DNA of 64,000 nucleotides from Ophiura sarsii (Eukaryota; Echinodermata; Ophiuroidea; Amphilepidida; Ophiuridae), in the NCBI GenBank assembly GCA_035610835.1, contig CM069449.1:10683855-10747854 (forward strand). The letters run 5' to 3'. Under the pieces are notes generated by a model. The model ran no database searches, had not been told where the DNA came from, and worked only from the letters and a program-made list of their open reading frames with translations. Positions 44,001 through 55,120 of this stretch are shown here, in pieces. How positions within the stretch are numbered: position 1 is the stretch's first letter; every line of letters starts with the position of its first letter. Position numbers and translations under genes: made by a program.

Positions 44001-45870
44001 TCATCCTTCGGCTGCAGAGCAGGCGACCCCAAGTTTCTTCCATGCACGATGGTCTTGAGCAAGAGTGACAATCCGTCGATCTTCAATCATGCTTTCATTG
44101 TCCCCTAGTAAGCGTTGTGTATATGTCAAATATGTTGTGCAAGGACGACCAGGTCTCCTTCGGCCATGTTTTGGTGCGTAGGTGGCATACTTTTTAGCAG
44201 GCTCTTCATCAGGGAGACGGAGTATATGGCCAAGGAATCTCAGCTGGCGGCGCTTTACACGGTGGATAAGAGGCTCTGTCTTGGTCATGTTATAAATTGT
44301 GGTGTTTTGGACATGATCCATGCGCTTGATGTTAAGCATTATCCTGTAGCAAGAGGTAGCAAAGGCGTTTATTTTGCATTCCATATCTTTGGATATCACC
44401 CAGGATTCACATCCATACAGTAAGACACCTCCAGAGGCGTTCTAACTTCCAAAATGCGCACCATGCTAATGCCTTGCGTCTTTTAAGATCACTTGCCCCC
44501 GATGCCATCATAGAGCCAAGATACCTAAAATCTGTCACATGGTTGAAGGTATCCCCATAGACCTGAAGTGTCGGGTGAGGATTGCAGTTGGCAGTCATGT
44601 ACTCTGTTTTAGAGACGCTAATGTAGAGGCCGAGGTCTTTTGCTGCTACAGCAGTTTCGGTCAGCTGCGTCTGGGCTCGTGGAATTTTTGTCTCGAGTAA
44701 GGCAATGTCATCAGCAAAGTCTAAGTTGTTGAGAACAATGGCAGGATGACGCCTCGAAGGACGTCAAGATCAGATGTGGCCTTCTTCAATAGGTAGTCTA
44801 CCAATATCACAAATAGGAATGGAGCCGGAACGTCACCCTGTAGCAATCCAGTGGAGACAGCGAAAGGATCAGAGATACTGCCATCGACCATCACAGCACT
44901 TCTCGAGTTGTTGTACAGTACACCCATAAGCGTCGACTAAAGCTTTTGGGATTCCGTAATGTCGCAGTACTGCAAACATAACTCCTGTTTATGGAGTCGA
45001 AGGCTTTCTTGAAGTCTATGAATGTGACTGTGAGAGGTAGCTGCTGGTCTTTAAACCCTTCCATGATCCTCCTCAGGATGCGCTGAGCACAGCTTCTGCC
45101 AGGGCGAAAGCCAGCCTGGTTATTTCTCAAGATGGGGTCGACATGATCTCTAATTCTGTTGAGCAAGATCTTGTTGTATACTTTAGCTGCTATTGACAGA
45201 AGAGCTATTCCTCTATAGTTAGTCATAAGAGAGAGGTCCCCCTTTTTAGGTAGAGGAACAATAACACTGGTGGTCCACTGGTTGGGTGGTTTCAGGGTGG
45301 TGTAAACTTCCACGCAGAACCCATGGACAGCTTGCACCAATACGTCACCGCCATCTTGGAGTGCTTCTGATGTGATTGCACAGTCAAGACATGCAGCTTT
45401 CTTGGGCTTCATTTGATAAATGGCTTCCTGTGTTTCCTCAAGTGTGGGAGGATCAATGTCCTGAGCAGCAGGTGATGGTAGATCAGATGGGATTTGACTA
45501 CTGCCATTGTTTAGCAGTGAGCTGAAATACTTTCTCCATTCTGCAAGCAGGTCTTTGTCGTTCTTTGGGGGGTGGTATTCCATCTCTTTTCTTGACCTTC
45601 ACGCTGGACTTCCTATCTTTCACAGAGAGATCATGGATGATTTTCCATGTGGTGGAATAGTCGCCTTTTTGGTCAGCCTGATGAAGATCTTCCATCTGTT
45701 TGTTGAGCATGGACGATTCATCTGCCTTGTAAGACTCATTCAAACAGGTGTTGAGCTTTTTTCCATCTGTCTCTGGATTGCCGTGACTCTTTGAGACAAG
45801 GTAACGTCTTTTGGCCACACCCCTCTCAGACTTTAGGTGAATGGTCTTGTCCGTAACCCAGGTTGGCATG
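44001..45870 (-). pseudogene. RTE-like reverse transcriptase and C-terminal domain, frameshifted
   Basis: Blocks in order are PPNQWTTSVIVPLPKKGD, NYRGIALLSIAAKVYNKIL, QAGFRPGRSCAQ, TFIDFKKAFDSI, then (frame change) STGLLQGDV, then LDFADDIALLE at about 44700-44735, which holds the catalytic F-A-D-D. The thumb reads DFRYLGSMMA. The C-terminal part RRQLRFLGHILRLPDEEPAK, with RRPGRP and a final WKKLGVACSAAEG, is typical of RTE-like elements. The catalytic box is intact but at least two frameshifts make the copy inactive. Confidence 0.82.
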
Positions 45871-46043
45871 CCATGAGGTTTGCGTTTTCCAACAACTTTT
45901 TCGGCTGCTTCTGAAACTGCTTTCTGAAACTGTTCGTATCTCGCAGTTATTGGTGTGGATGTGTCGTTGCACTTGAGGATTTCGAATCTGTTTGACAGCT
46001 CAATCTGGAATAGCTCTTTTGTGTCAGCGTTCTGCAGCTTTTC

Positions 46044-46768
46044 TCAGTCAAACCTCGGTCTTGTGCAGGGTTTCCCTTTGGTAGATATTAGGCTACACAA
46101 GAGCTTGATGCTGACAATCCGGTGGTCTGAGTCTAGTTCCATAGAGTTGTATGCTCTACAGTTCCTTAGGGAGTTTGTCCACTTGCTGTTAATTAGGATG
46201 TGGTCGAGCTGGTGTTTAGACCCTGCTGTGTGCATCCATGTCCACATACGGCGTCTGGGTTGAGGGAATCTTGACTGCGCTGGGCGGAGTTTATATTCTT
46301 CGCACATACTCACAAGCCTCTCTCCATTGTTGTTTGTCATGTCATAGAAACAGTTTCGTCCAATAACCTCAGGGTGTGATGAGTGGCTGTCTAATCCAAC
46401 TCGGGCATTAAAGTCTCCCAAAATCAAGTGGATGTTGTGAGTTTTCACCTGCTTAAGATGGTTCTCCAAGTTGTTGTAGAACTCATTTTTGTCTTCAGGA
46501 GTAGCACTTTCAGTTGGAGCATAAATGGACGTAATGGTGAGTTTGGGATTACAAGGAATGTGGCAGTGATGATTCTGTTGCTGATGGAATTTACACTCTG
46601 TAGGCATCTGTGTCTGTATTTTGACACTAAAATACCAACACCTCCCTGACGCTGATTTGTAGCCGAGCTATATATTAGGACCCATTTTCTGTCATCAGAC
46701 CATAAACTCGTCGGTGTTGTTGGAAGTAATCAAGCGATGTTCCTGTATGCCAATGAAACACCCCCCTT
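46044..46768 (-). pseudogene. RTE-like apurinic endonuclease domain, frameshifted
   Basis: Motifs in order are IQEHR (in a separate frame), GGVGILVSKYRH, then ITSIYAPTES, LILGDFNARVG, KHQLDHILI and DSDHRIVSIKL. These are the conserved blocks of the exonuclease-endonuclease-phosphatase fold that nicks target DNA for LINEs; GDFNARVG and SDH hold catalytic residues. A frame change lies between the IQEHR and KYRH segments and another near 46600. It is followed by the linker and reverse transcriptase on the same strand. Confidence 0.82.
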
Positions 46769-46769
46769 G

Positions 46770-46905
46770 GGTCTGTCCTAAAAAATAAAAAAGGGGAAAG
46801 GAGAGGAAAAAAAAGAAGGGAAAGGAGAGGAAAAAAAGAAGGGAGAGAGGAAAAGAGAAGGGAAAGGAGAAGGGGAGACAAGGGGACAGCGGAGACAGGG
46901 GGAGA
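46770..46905. repeat. Purine-rich low-complexity tract
   Basis: GGGAAAGGAGAGGAAAAAA-type units are the inverse of the pyrimidine-rich ends at 55585-55700 and 56818-56905, together with the adjoining GGTCTGTCC / GGGGACCCGGG. It is therefore part of a dispersed repeat and not random low complexity. Confidence 0.6.
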
Positions 46906-46907
46906 GG

Positions 46908-47140
46908 CAGTGGCGTAACTAGAGAGGTCGAGGGGGGCGATCGCCCCTCCAATATTAACTGTATGAGATTGTCGGTGCATTTGACAAGAGGAATCATGGA
47001 ATTATGATGGTCAAAAGTACACAAACGGAAAAATAGTGGTAGGTAGGGGATAGAAGCTTGTTTAAATCAGAAATGTCACATTTTTCGGTTCACTTTTCTT
47101 GCCCCCCACCCCCAATATGAAAAACAGAGTTACGCCACTG
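46908..47140 (+). mobile_element. hAT-like MITE, CAGTGGC family
   Basis: The 233-bp element has ends CAGTGGCGTAACTAG and GTTACGCCACTG, flanked by GGGAGAGG and GGGAGAGT (8 bp, one mismatch). It shares the ACAAGAGGAATCATGGAATT block with the copies at 37.1 and 47.5 kb. Confidence 0.85.
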
Positions 47141-47214
47141 GGGAGAGTGGGAAACAAAGCCTCGGTGAACTGTCAATGGGGAACGGGGAGGGGAATTGTA
47201 AGAGAAAAGACTAG

Positions 47215-47216
<2 letters not shown>

Positions 47217-47251
<35 letters not shown>

Positions 47252-47252
47252 G
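47217..47252 (+). repeat. Poly(G) tract of over 30 bases
   Basis: An almost pure G run. It is probably the core of another MITE of this type, but no intact ends were found. Confidence 0.85.
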
Positions 47253-47495
47253 GTGGTTGTGCCAATTACCAGACGCACGTTACCGGCTTCAACATAACTT
47301 TGTACCCGATGAGCCGATCTTCCGGCGGCGCCGTATAGCATGTTTAAAAAGGGTTTGTTTACATTGCTTAGACGACTGGCGAACTAGACAAAGTGGGGTA
47401 AAATTCCAACGCCTGTTTTTTCAACAATTGAGGGCTTTTATCAGCACGTGTGTGTGAACCGTGAAGTCTAGGGCGAGTGGAACCCCCGGGGGAAC

Positions 47496-47848
47496 CAGTG
47501 GCGTAGTCATTGGGGGGGGGGGGGGGGGGGGGGGGAGCGACCGCCCCCCCTATATTGACTGTGGTGTCGGTTGAGATTGGCACTGTCGGTTCATTTGACA
47601 AGAGGAGTCATGGAATTATGATGGTCAAAAGTACACAAATGGAATGTCCCCAAAATGCAATTTTTGTTGATACAAGCTTGTTTAGAGCTAAAGTGTACCC
47701 TAATAATAGCAAAAATAAGTGTAAAGTCGAGAATTTTCGTGCGCTACGAGCGAAATTCGTTAATCAGACAATCTTGTCGGTTCACTTACATTTATTGCCC
47801 CCCCCCCCAAATTTTTTTTTTATTATCAAGAACCTACCTATGCCACTG
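47496..47848 (+). mobile_element. hAT-like MITE, CAGTGGC family, with poly(G)
   Basis: The 353-bp element has ends CAGTGGCGTAGTC and CCTATGCCACTG, flanked by GGGGGAAC and AGGGGAAC (8 bp, one mismatch). A G run (47512-47535) is followed by the shared ACAAGAGGAGTCATGGAATT block. Confidence 0.85.
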
Positions 47849-48014
47849 AGGGGAACCCTGGCTGTCCCCCCTGTTTGTACCCCTTAGTGAGGGTTACAAA
47901 CATGTGGGGACAGCTAGGGTTCAAAGGGTTAACCACGTATTAAACACCCCCTCCAAGCCGGTTGAAAAGAAAAATAAGAGAATAGAATTTTGAGAAATGT
48001 AATGTCAATAGAAA

Positions 48015-50217
48015 AAAAGATCCACTTTCACCATGGATAACTAAAGGATTGCTTAAAAGTATTAACAAGAAAAACAAATTGTACAAAAAATATATTCAAA
48101 TTCCAACCAATGCGAACTTACAGAGGTATACAGAAGACATATAATAATAAATTAAACATGCTCATTCCTAAGTCAAAGATAATGTACTTTTACACGAAGT
48201 TTGAAAAATCTAAAAATAATATGAAAGAAACATGGAAAGAAATTATCGGTATTATTGGTAAAGGTAAAAAACAGTCACCACAGTGCCAATTTAAAGACGA
48301 AAATGGCAATATCATAAATAACTCCCAAGACATTTCTAATCAACTTAATATTTTTTTTGTTAACGTAGGACCTAAGCTTGCATCAGACATTCAAAACAAA
48401 TGGCAAAAACTATTACGACTACCTCCATGATATGAGCCCTACTAGTATGTATATGAAACCAATTGTTGAATTAGACATCATGAAGATAATTAACAAATTT
48501 AACCAAAACAAAAGTGCTGGTCATGACAATATTGGAAATTTCATTATAAAATCAGTGGGAAATGTAATTGTAAAACCACTTACAAGTATATTTAATTTAT
48601 CACTGTCAACAGGCATTGTTCCAGAAAAAAACAAAAAAAACCAAAAGTTATACCAATCTATAAAAAAGCTGATGCTAATGTTTTTCAAATTATCGCCTAG
48701 TTTCACCTTTACCTTGCTTTTCTAAAATTCTGGAAAGACTTGTATTTTATAGATGTTTTGACTATATTAATACTCATGAAATCCTTAATCCAAACAATTT
48801 GGTTTTCGCCCCAAGCACTCAACCTACATGGCTATTGCTCAGCCTGTGGATAAAGTCAACACTGCCGTAGAAAAAAATGAAACCACACTTGGAATATTCC
48901 TTGATTTATCAAAAGCATTCGATACAATTGATCATACAATACTTTTACATAAATTGGAACATTATGGATTTCGTGGTGTGGTACTTGATTGGTTTAAGAA
49001 CAGAACACAATATGTATCTTATAACAATTGTAATTCAAACTTAAGAGATATTGTATGTGGTGTTCCACAGGGATCTATATTGGGCCCACTACTTTTTATA
49101 CTTTATGTAAATGACATAACGTATACATCCAATGTTCTTGATTTTATATTGTTTGCTGATGACACCACTATTACTTACTCGCACAACGACATCAATAGCA
49201 AAATAAATATAGTAAACGAAGAATTGAAAGAAGTTAGCAATTGGTTTAAGGCCAACAAATTATCAGTAAATGCAAGCAAAACTAACTATATGATATTAGG
49301 TACACGTCATATGACATCTGCAAAAACACGGGATTTAAATGTTGTATTAAATGATACATTTCTAGAAAGAGTAAAGTGTACCATATTTCTTGGTATACTA
49401 ATCGATGAATGCCTAACATGGAAAAATCACATTGATTGTATAGCGAAAACAGTATCACGCAATATTGGTGTTATGAACAAACTTAAATCCTGCCTCCCAG
49501 ACCGTATACTACATACTCTGTATTGTTCTTTAATTTTACCCTATCTTAGCTATGGAATACTCATATGGGGAAACACGTGTAAATCGTATTTAGACAAATT
49601 AGTTAAATTACAAAAATGGGCAGTAAGAACTGTTTCTAAGAGTCATTACCGAAGTCATACCGGACCTTTATTTGCCAAAAATAATGTTCTCACTGTTACT
49701 GATATACACGCACTTGAACTTGGGTCTTTATGTACACATTTTCAATAAATGAACTCCCCACGTCATTTAAAAATTATTTCAAAAAACGCTCTGATGTTCA
49801 CGACTATCCAACAAGACACGTAATGATTTTAATTTGACAAACAATAATAAATCATTTTCCGACCATGCTATTCGAACGCGTGGTCCCATTCTTTGGAATT
49901 CACTTTCAAAATTAATAAAAGAATCAACATCTGTGAACCATTTTCGAAGCAAACTTAAGAAAAACATCATCCAAAATATGAATAATTCGATTTTTGAGCT
50001 CGTCCTTGTTTGTCTTGTCTTGTTTAAGTCGCTGTCAGATTTTGTTTTATTCATGTCTTAAATATGTAACATGTACTGTATTGTTTTAAAGGGGTAGGCT
50101 GTTTACAGGCCTTATTGGCTTTTCAGCCTACTCCTCCATACGCTTTTGTTGTTTTTAAGTTTTACATTTTTTGATGTAGTGTTGTTTTTATGGAAATAAA
50201 TTTGATTTGATTTGAAG
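48015..50217 (+). mobile_element. LINE (jockey/CR1-like group), 5'-truncated, frameshifted
   Basis: The element begins in the linker before the reverse transcriptase (DPLSPWITKGLLKSINKKNK at about 48020-48080), runs through the full RT, and ends in a 3' UTR of about 150 bp and a TTGATTTGATTTGA tail near 50205. Frame changes occur at about 48130, 48420, 48640 and 49760. The endonuclease is missing. Confidence 0.8.
48822..49748 (+). pseudogene. LINE reverse transcriptase, longest intact segment
   Basis: This 306-residue open segment has the RT blocks in order: GIFLDLSKAFDTIDHTILL, GVPQGSILGPLLFILYVND, FADDTTI (catalytic F-A-D-D at residues of about 113-116), NKLSVNASKTNYMILG, FLGILIDECLTWKNHI and LPYLSYGILIWGNT. 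It continues after a frame change in a C-terminal block (SDHAIRTRGPILWNSL) at 49858-49905. The N-terminal fingers (NQNKSAGHDNIGNFIIK) are in another frame upstream at about 48500. The copy looks fairly young because long segments stay open. Confidence 0.85.
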
Positions 50218-50639
50218 GGAAAAGACAGGATAAAGAGAGAAAAATAGATAAACTAAAAGAAACTAAATTGAAAAGATAAATTAGGCGTCGATGCTTTTAT
50301 CTGTCTGTCTGCTAAACTTGAAAGGGAGAATAACCCGTGTCATGTGATACACATTGAACCAATGAGATCGCCGAGAATTACAGCGTTGAACTAAGAATAA
50401 ACCTGCAATAAGCATGATAAGTGTTCAAAAATATGCAAGGAAATGCGTTCTTTTCAATCGTGAATTTCAAAAAACTTCTGGCGTCGAAGGGGGATACCCC
50501 CCTCGAACTCCCACCGGGACCGGCAAGCATGGATAGTGAAATAATTATATAAATATTTCTAAAACACCCCCCTTCACAAAATCCTTGCGGCACCATCTGC
50601 GCTTGCACGGACAGGGAGGTGTCTAAGGGGGATGTGCCC

Positions 50640-51562
50640 CAGTGGCGTAGCAAGGTTATTCATATTGGGGGGCGATGAATGTAAATGAACCGACAAGTTC
50701 TTTTGAGTAAAGAGATGCGTGCGAAAATGGTGTGATCTGTTGCCTTTTATGTTTTATTGAGACTGTATTTGGAATTGTTTAGTATCTAAAATGTATTCCC
50801 GATCCCTCTCAAAAATAATTTTATAGTTTTCATAGACATTTCATGTGATTTTATTTGTTTGAAGCCGATCAATCTGCACGTGCTTTGAAATTAAACTGAT
50901 GCAACAACAAATCAAAACATTGAATGTCTGGCCGAAGTTCACATGATCATGATGGGACAATGTCCAAAACTATGTTGACTCGGCTCAGTTGATCATGAAA
51001 TTAGCGAGCCCTGGATTAGCTGCATATAGTATACATGTGATGATGTTCATTTCAATTATCATGATCAGGAACTTGATATTATTTTTTTCTTTTCTTTTGA
51101 ATTGAAAAACAGGTCAATGCGAAGTGGATGAGTTTAGATGTACAAACGGTATGTGCATTCCTTTGGACTATAAGTGTGATATCGATGACGATTGTGGCGA
51201 TAACTCTGACGAGGCTAATTGTGGTAAGTTCTCAAACTTGAAATCACTACATTTTTTATTTATTGGGCTTTCGTCATGTTATTTTGTGCCCGCGAAAATT
51301 TTACAGCTATTTTTGCACGATTGAGCTACATTTTGGCTCTAAACAAGCTTGTACCAAATAATATTTCATTGTGGGAAGATATATGCGCGCGTAATTTTTC
51401 ATATGTGTACCTTTTGACCATCATAATTTCATGATTACTTTCGTCAAATGAACCGACAGTGCCAATCTCAACCGACACGACGTCATTATTGGGGGATTTG
51501 GTGTGTACTTTTTTTGTAAATTTCTCCCGCCCCCTGCCCCCCCCCCGCTGGTTACGCCACTG
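50640..51562 (-). mobile_element. hAT-like MITE split by a 563-bp segment holding the LDLa exon
   Basis: The left end CAGTGGCGTAGCAAGG with the following 70 bp matches the start of the family read in reverse (compare 37388..37310). The right part 51292-51562, ending GGTTACGCCACTG, matches the rest (compare 60920-61290). Between them, 50729-51291 does not match the family and carries the LDLa exon. GCGAAAAT occurs on both sides of the extra segment (50721..50728, 51292..51299). Confidence 0.6.
51113..51223 (+). CDS. LDLa domain exon, plus-strand gene
   Basis: This 111-bp phase-1/phase-1 exon has acceptor GAAAAACAG (AG ends at 51112) and donor GTAAGT (51224). It encodes [20 protein letters not shown], then [16 protein letters not shown]: a complete LDLa module with six cysteines, the FRC and CIP blocks and the D-x3-D-x-SDE calcium cage. 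It lies in order after the EGF-like exon and before the second Calx-beta module. It resides in a segment that interrupts a hAT-like MITE, which raises the possibility that it was inserted here recently. Confidence 0.85.
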
Positions 51563-51700
51563 CGAGGGGGATGTGCCCCCCTTGGAATTGGATTTTCGAA
51601 CCCATTTGCTCCCGCCCCCCCCCCCCCCCCACTGCCCCCCCGCTGGTTACGCCACTGCGAGGGGGGATGTGCCCCCTTGGAATTGGATTTTCGAACCCAT
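51499..51700 (+). repeat. Tandem duplication of a MITE end and flank
   Basis: CCCCCGCTGGTTACGCCACTG with GCGAGGGGGATGTGCC and TTGGAATTGGATTTTCGAAC occurs twice at about a 95-bp interval. Confidence 0.75.
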
Positions 51701-51849
51701 TTGGTGCGATTTGGTGTTTTACCAATATTTTATTGAAAAACCTTCACTTCATTTCTTGGATTTTTTCCCTTCAATTTGCAAAAGCAAACAACACGGCGTA
51801 AGGGTTTGAAAGCCGCAAGAATGAAGAAGAAAAATTGGCTATTGTAAAA

Positions 51850-52790
51850 AGAAAAGTTTAAAACACCGTTCCTGAAGCCATGTTGTTAAGCTTGACTGAT
51901 AATGAAACAGCGCGCAAAAACTAGTTATTTACACACTAAAATGGTTCTGAAAAGCGTTCCTGAAGCCATCTTGATAAGCAAACTAATTCGCGCGTGGCGC
52001 GCAAAATTGATTATTTTTACACTGAAATGGTCCTGAAACGTTCCTGAATCAATCTTGATAAGCTTGAATAATAAAACATGGGCAATAAATTTGTGCGTAG
52101 CGCGCAAAAACTGGTTATTTTAACACTAAAATGGTTCTGAAAAACGTTCCTGAAGCCATTTTGTTTACGCAAAAATTGATTATTTTTACACTGAAATGGT
52201 CCTGAAAACGTTCCTGAAGCAATCTTGATAAGCTTGAATAATAAAACATGGACAATAAATTTGTGCGTAGCGCGCAAAAACTGGTTATTTTAACACTAAA
52301 ATGGTTCTGAAAAACGTTCCTGAAGCCATTTTGGTTTAAGCTTGAATAATAAAACAATGGAACCAATTCGCTCGAACGGTTGAACCGCGGAAAAATGTCT
52401 AGTTTTCTAACCAAAATGGTCCAGAAAACGTTCCTGAAACATGTTGTTATAAAGCTTGAATAAACATTGAAACCAATTCGAGCGAAACGCGCAAAAAAAT
52501 GCTATTTTAACACTAAAAATCTTCAGAAGAACGTTCATGAGCCATTATGTTTTAAGCTTGAATAATTAACGCGTACAAACTGTCAATTTTTAAAACTAAA
52601 ATGGTCCAGAAAAAACGTTCCTTAAGGCATGTGTGTGGGGGTGTGTGTGTATTGAATAAAGAGACATTGAATCTCCGAAGCGCGCAAAAATGTATATTTT
52701 TCCACTAAAGTGGACGAGAAAACGTTCCTGAAACCATGTCGTTAAGCTTGAATAATTAAACATTGAAACTAATTCGCGCAAAAATGTCTT
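51850..52790 (+). repeat. Degenerate minisatellite, about ten units
   Basis: The units contain AAAACGTTCCTGAAGCCAT, AAGCTTGAATAATAAAACAT and GCGTAGCGCGCAAAAA. The CGTTCCTGAA core recurs near 51867, 51956, 52035, 52144, 52208, 52313, 52428, 52530, 52615 and 52722, with spacing of 65-115 bp. A diverged single unit is at 56440-56505. Confidence 0.85.
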
Positions 52791-53431
52791 CTTTTGAGGG
52801 GGGAGGGGGGCATCGTCCCATCCCACCGTGACAATTATGGGAGCGTGGCCCCTATCCTCCCCGCTTGCACTGTCTATGTTCGTTATCCTTTCTCCTTAAT
52901 TTTCTTCCTTTTTATTTGTTACTTTTTTGCCAATAAGACGGGGGTTGGGGGGTTGGGCTGTCCCCTGGTTACTCGGTTACTCCGCTGGTGGTGTGGGAAT
53001 GCCGTTGGCGGGGATTCAGAGGGCCGGGCTTTTGGGTTTTAACTTGCCTAAAACTCTCCTTGCTTTTAATATTTACTTTATACCCCTGTCACACATACGG
53101 CGATCAGGCCTTGCGCTCTCGTTGCGCTGAAAAAAGGATCAAAATGCCATGCAAAACGCATTAAGGTCACCGAGAACCGATTGGGAACGCAGTGGACACC
53201 ATCTAGAGCGGTGTAGGGTTCCCATGATCGCTCATGATCGCCATACAAAGCGCCGCGCTTGTTTACGCTCTGCTGCGATCAAGCCAGCGCTTGTATTGCG
53301 CTTATAAGTCGCTGTCTGCGTTACTACACCTTCTCAACACGTTTTCATAACGTTCTCTGCGTCAGCGCGGAGAGTACAAAGCGAGTGCACGAAAGGTGTT
53401 AAATTCAAACATTGAAATAGTAGAAAATATA

Positions 53432-54041
53432 CAGTCCTCAAAATAAGTAACTGCCTATAGGTTATAGATATAGTCTTAACTCCAACACTATAGCTCCTAC
53501 GTAACATATTAAATTATGAAGTAGGCCTAGTAAAGAAAATACTTCTCTTTAATTCGAGAGATATTGTTCACGACTGTCGGTTCATAATTAAGAACGCAAC
53601 ATTGTGAAGGATTGAACAAAGTGCAGTTTACATTTTCACACTTGAGATTTGAACACGCGGGACAGTGTGACAGGTATGTGTATGGGCTGCATTGATCAAT
53701 TGAAGCATCCCAAACCCTATCTTATTACTATCGACCCATGAGTTGTCGCTACCAGTTAATCAATAATCTGCCTGTTGCTACATGTAGTCCGAGGCTGCGT
53801 GTAGGCGAACAAAATGTTAAAATGAAAAACGGACTTTGTTTGGCCTTAGGCAAATAACAAAACGTGAAGATTGAATGAATATTAACATATTCATTCAATC
53901 TTCACGTGTAATATCACAAATTAATGGAAAGAAATGTCCATACCACTTTATAATTGAATACTTTTACGTAAGAGCTATTATTGTGTTGAAGTTGAGAGCA
54001 TATTAATGTATTACCTGGTCAGTTACTTATTTTGAGGACTG
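53432..54041. mobile_element. Mariner-type MITE, CAGTCCTCAAAATAAGTAACTG termini
   Basis: The 610-bp element lies between TA dinucleotides (53430-53431, 54042-54043) with inverted ends CAGTCCTCAAAATAAGTAAC / GTTACTTATTTTGAGGACTG. It is the complete short form of the ends seen at 32378 and 36974. Confidence 0.85.
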
Positions 54042-54049
54042 TATACTCC

Positions 54050-55120
54050 TTGAAGTAGCTCTACAGAAGGAATAGCAATGACCCATGTTAAAATCCTATT
54101 TAGAGAGTATTATCCTAGCTTAGCGTAATGCGATAATGCCACTTTTGTAGCCATGGAAATAGTAGAGTGTCAGTTGGCGGGAATTTTGAACAGGTGTATC
54201 AATAACATTGTTGAATCTGAATATATTAAAATGATAGGGTCATTCAATAAGTTCTACCCCATACCTCATAACTTTGCTATTGTATAAGCCAGTTGTATGA
54301 AATATTCCACAATTGTAGTTCTGAATCACAGCTACAAATTCATAGTAGATTGGTCTGAGTACTGGTTGTACTTTTCTGGAGATGCAGTACAAACCAAAGG
54401 TCCAAGTAGTGCGACGGAAACGGTTAAAAAACAGCCAAATGTTTCATAAGAGCTACTTTTGGCCATTCTAAATTACAGATATCTCTTGAACAGACTATAA
54501 ACAATAAAATTAATTGATGTACCCTATGTATATAATAGTATGGGGATGCCCTCTAATAAGGCAGAACCAGACCAGGACAGCCATTAGTTTTAACCCTACC
54601 ACAGTGAACCGCTGCAAAAGTCATATTTGCTCTTCACTATGGCGATACATTCGAGTTGATATTATACTATTTGCAAGCCTACAAAGGTTAATATTGCCTA
54701 CAATCTGATTTATGCATGATAATACAATATTCAGAAAAAAGAAGAAAAAAACCACATATTTATCTTTAGGATAATTTTCCGTGTCTGTTGTCCAAAATTT
54801 CTCTCTGGTTTTGATCGCATCATTATAAAAGTGAGAGAGATACCAATTATCATTTACTATAAATGTGTAGCTATGATTATACTCATGACAAAAGTCATGA
54901 GGCAGCTTCCATTTATATTAACGATGTTATGAATGGGGAGGTATAACTCATTGAATGACCCTCGTATTATTAATGAAGTTTTGATATTATTCAATTTGTC
55001 AAAACAGGTTTATATTATTCAAATCATTGCCCAAGTACATCACCAAACACCTGTTAAACTAATAATCCAAGTGAATGGACTCCATCCATGCATGTCTTTG
55101 TCTAAAGGATGCTCAGTATG
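54050..55120. other. Interior of the 2.4-kb TIR element, no gene seen
   Basis: No transposase motif was found on either strand; open frames are short and lack domains. Confidence 0.3.

Larger units (their letters stand above)
43985..46768 (-). mobile_element. RTE-like LINE, 5'-truncated, nearly complete
   Basis: On the minus strand the element runs from a truncated endonuclease (IQEHR motif near 46745) through the reverse transcriptase to a C-terminal region, and ends at a (GAT)n simple repeat at about 43985-44002. The stop codon TGA is formed by the first bases of that tail, so there is almost no 3' UTR, a feature of RTE-clade elements. At least three frameshifts are present. At the 5' side it abuts a purine-rich tract (46770-46905) related in inverse to 55.6 and 56.8 kb. 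Confidence 0.82.

Noticed and set aside
46675..47024. Frames with Ser/Leu/Pro/Phe-rich sequence near 46.8 kb
   Set aside because: They are translations of the purine-rich tract; only the short IQEHR end belongs to the LINE endonuclease.
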